A stretch of 64,000 nucleotides of DNA, taken from assembly GCA_002049455.2 (NCBI GenBank), contig KV918872.1, positions 124,001 to 188,000 on the forward strand. The letters run 5' to 3'. The translations under genes and the position numbers were made by a program. How positions within the stretch are numbered: position 1 is the stretch's first letter; each line of letters begins with the position of its first letter. Shown piece by piece: positions 61,834 through 64,000 of this stretch. The notes under the pieces were generated by a model. That model was not told where the DNA came from. It searched no databases and worked only from the letters and a program-made list of their open reading frames with translations. Origin of the DNA: Porphyra umbilicalis (lineage: Eukaryota > Rhodophyta > Bangiophyceae > Bangiales > Bangiaceae).

Positions 61834-62590
61834 GCGCCGTCAAGGGCGACGCCGTCGGGGCCCGCGTCGCCGTCGGCTGCGCCGCCCCCCCCGCCGGCGG
61901 CGGTGGAACCCCCCTCCAGCCGGAACCCCCCTCCAGCACGTTCGTGTGTACGTGGAGGTCCGCATCTGTAAGGTGCATCAACCGCAGCACCCCCCCTCCC
62001 CGCCCCTTCCCCCCACCCGCCCACCCCCGCTGGTCAATTTCGTCCGCAATGTCGCCCACGCGCACGGTGGCGACGCGCGGCACCAGGTCCGCGTCGGCGG
62101 CGGCGACGTTCAGCCGCCCCCTCCAGACAAAGGGGACGGCGGGGGGGGGGGGGTGGCACCGCCGACGGTGCCGCCGCCGCCGCCCATGGTGGGTTGGGGT
62201 GCCGGGGGGGATGGGGCTTGGCGGGTAGCGCGCCGCCAAAACCGGAGGGAGGCGGAGGGAGGAAAACAGGCGATGCCGGAGAGGGGGCCGGCCAGAGCGG
62301 TGGTACCTGTGGGGCAGCGGCGGGTTAGGAGGGGGGTTATGCGGGGGCGGGGAGGCGCGGCGAGGTGGGGCGAGGCGGCAAGTGGGGCGAAGAGATGGCA
62401 GACAGTCGGGCGGGGGCATGGCGGACAATGGGGTGGACTGTCGCGACGGTCACGGCCAAACGTGTGTCGTCTCGGCCACAAGAGTCGCCGTGCCTGACGA
62501 GCTGTGTGCAACTGCGTCCGTTGCCGCCGCCACAGTCTGGACAGCCGCCGCCGCAGCGGTCAAGCACGAGCACGCCACAAAGAACTACCG
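61834..62590. repeat. GC-rich block
   Basis: Homopolymer G/C runs and CGG-rich DNA. A minus-strand frame inside (NVAAADADLVPRVATVRVGD then IADEIDQRGW) reads less repetitively than the rest and might be a coding remnant, but no family is recognised. Confidence 0.45.
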
Positions 62591-62960
62591 AAGAGCATTC
62601 ACAGAACTGATCTCAAGAATAGTCAGGTGCTCAAACACTTTCTTGAGAATATTTCAATTCTCAAGCATCCTTGAACAAGTTGTTTATCAGTATGTACTTT
62701 TTCGTGTAACTGTTTTCTAAAGGCACTGTGATTGGCCGTTGATTCCCACAATTGCAATACCGGAGTATTTGTTCACATCTTCGGCGGCTATTGCTCGTTT
62801 TCGAATTCCGATTTCTTGTTCTTGAATGGAAATCGTTCGTCATTTGTACATCAGTGCTCGATGTTGTTTTCTAAATAGTTCTGTCAACTCCGTGGCGAAC
62901 TGGAGATCGGGATAATTCTGTATGTCTTAAGGGAGCTGGCGGGATCTCCCCCTCGATCAC
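62591..62960. other. AT-rich segment with a short hairpin
   Basis: Low-GC island between two GC-rich blocks. CTTGAGAAT (62642-62650) and ATTCTCAAG (62657-62665) form a perfect 9-bp stem with a 6-nt loop; CTCAAGAAT lies nearby at 62613. No ORF worth reporting. Confidence 0.55.
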
Positions 62961-63425
62961 GGCGAGGATATGGTTGGTGGCGGTTTCCGCCGCCGCCGCC
63001 GCCGCCGCCGCCGCGCACCGCCCCGCCCCGCCGCCGCGCACGCGGCTCGCCGTGACGCCCCGCGCGCCGGGGCGGCCGGCAGCGGCGGCGGCGGCGGCGG
63101 GGCGGCCACGCGCCGCGCCGCGCCGTCCGTGACGCGACGGCCGTCGACGGCCGCCTTTGCGGCAGCGGCCACCACCGGCACCGGCACCGACCTCTCCCTC
63201 CTCTGTGCCACCCACCCGCCCTCTACCACAACGGCGGCGGCAGCGACGACGGCGGCAGTGGCGGCGTCCCCGCGCGGCCCCGCCACCACACGTGGACGGC
63301 CCTGGCCTCGTGCCGCCGCCTCCTCCTCACCGCCCTCCCCGCCACTGCCGTCACGGCCGCCGTCGGCGTGGCGGACGTACCCCCCGCCGTCGGCGGCGGG
63401 GTGGTCGGCGCGCCCACCGCGACCG

Positions 63426-63456
<31 letters not shown>

Positions 63457-63539
63457 TTCCGCCGCCGCCACCACCCGACGCCCGCCAAGGCCGCCCGGCC
63501 ACGGGCATGCTCTGGTTGTGGAGCAGCCACGGGGCGGCG
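62961..63539. repeat. GC-rich block with (CCG)n microsatellite
   Basis: All frames open, Ala/Arg/Pro/Gly-rich; (CCG)n-rich tract around 63422-63465. No domain recognised. Confidence 0.55.
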
Positions 63540-63599
63540 GGAAAACGGCGGTAACGGCGGCGGCGACGGCGGCGACGGTGGTGGCGAGAGGGGCGTCGG

Positions 63600-63630
<31 letters not shown>

Positions 63631-64000
63631 GGCGGCGGCAGGGGCGGCAGCGACGGCGGTGACGGCGGCAATGGCGGCATAGGCGCCGACGGCGGCAAAG
63701 ACGACGGCGGCGGCGGCAGCGGCCGCGGCAATGGCGGCAACGGTGGCGGCAGCGACGGCGCCGACAGCGCCGACGGCGGCGGCAAGGGCAGTGGCGGCGG
63801 CAACGGCGACGTCCCCAACGGCTGCGGCGATGGCAGTGGCGGCGGCAACGGCAACGCCCCCAACGGCGGCGGCAACGCCAGTGGCGGCAGCGACGGCGCC
63901 GACGGCGCCGATCTCGGCGGCAAGGGTGGTCGCGGCGGCAACGGCGACGCCCCCGACGGCGGCGGCAACGGCGGTGGCGGCGGCGATGGTGACCCCGGTT
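63540..64000 (+). other. Gly/Asn/Asp/Ser-rich open frame running off the window
   Basis: One plus-strand frame is open from about 63540 to the end and reads ENGGNGGGDGGDGGGERGVG, later GGKGSGGGNGDVPNGCGDGS and GGNGDAPDGGGNGGGGGDGD. The third positions are almost always C while first and second positions keep Gly with Asn/Asp/Ser, and no Arg/Ala/Pro-only bias is seen, unlike the other frames. It could be a Gly-rich structural or surface protein, or an expanded GGCGGCAAC-type repeat. Confidence 0.35.

Overview
The window looks like a repeat-filled stretch of a GC-rich eukaryotic nuclear genome. Nearly every recognisable gene belongs to a transposable element: Ty1/copia and Ty3/gypsy LTR retrotransposons, hAT and PIF/Harbinger DNA transposons, and a Crypton-like tyrosine-recombinase element. 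I see no bacterial operon, rRNA gene, CRISPR array or convincing host housekeeping gene. GC-rich CGG/CCG-rich blocks and the absence of obvious introns would suit a GC-rich alga (a bangiophyte red alga is one candidate) or another protist; this assignment is a guess.

Layout. 1-1353: long ORF antisense to the neighbouring Ty3 element. 1491-21300 (minus): a Ty3/gypsy chromovirus-like element, G1. It is split by copia C1 (2190-7565, itself carrying a hAT at 6539-7291), by copia C2 (9581-15130) and by a 2.1-kb hAT-like element (17074-19170). 21.2-25.6 kb: unrecognised ORFs, a 241-bp hAT MITE with perfect 8-bp target duplications, a 20-bp hairpin, copy 1 of a dispersed repeat and a GC-rich block. 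25629-32640 (minus): a second Ty3 element, G3, of a different family. It is split by a 740-bp Harbinger-like element and a 2.8-kb hAT-like element with perfect 8-bp target duplications. 33.4-34.9 kb: PIF/Harbinger transposase pseudogene. 36185-45535 (plus): G2, same family as G1, carrying copia C4 (37062-42855) with a perfect 5-bp target duplication. 45.5-49.2 kb (minus): Crypton-like element. 50.9-51.5 kb: SAP-like mini-ORF and a Harbinger transposase fragment. 52.6-53.3 kb: copy 2 of the dispersed repeat. 55898-59924 (minus): copia C3, which has lost its reverse transcriptase by an in-frame deletion. 60.0-60.9 kb: about six copies of a ~153-bp satellite. 60.9-64.0 kb: AT-richer DNA, short duplications, GC-rich blocks and a Gly/Asn/Asp-rich open frame running off the end.

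How the parts fit. The Ty3 elements are the oldest layer and act as landing pads. Copia elements inserted into them and DNA transposons inserted into both. All coding regions carry premature stops (often TGA), frameshifts or deletions; the best preserved is the C2 integrase C-terminus/RT/RNase H frame. C1-C3 are one copia family; C4 is another. All four have a primer-binding site complementary to the anticodon arm of initiator tRNA-Met, as in half-tRNA-primed copia. The least expected items are the pol III-type tRNA-like block inside both C2 LTRs, the in-frame foreign insert in C2 Gag, the RT-less C3, the Crypton-like recombinase and the antisense ORF at the left edge.
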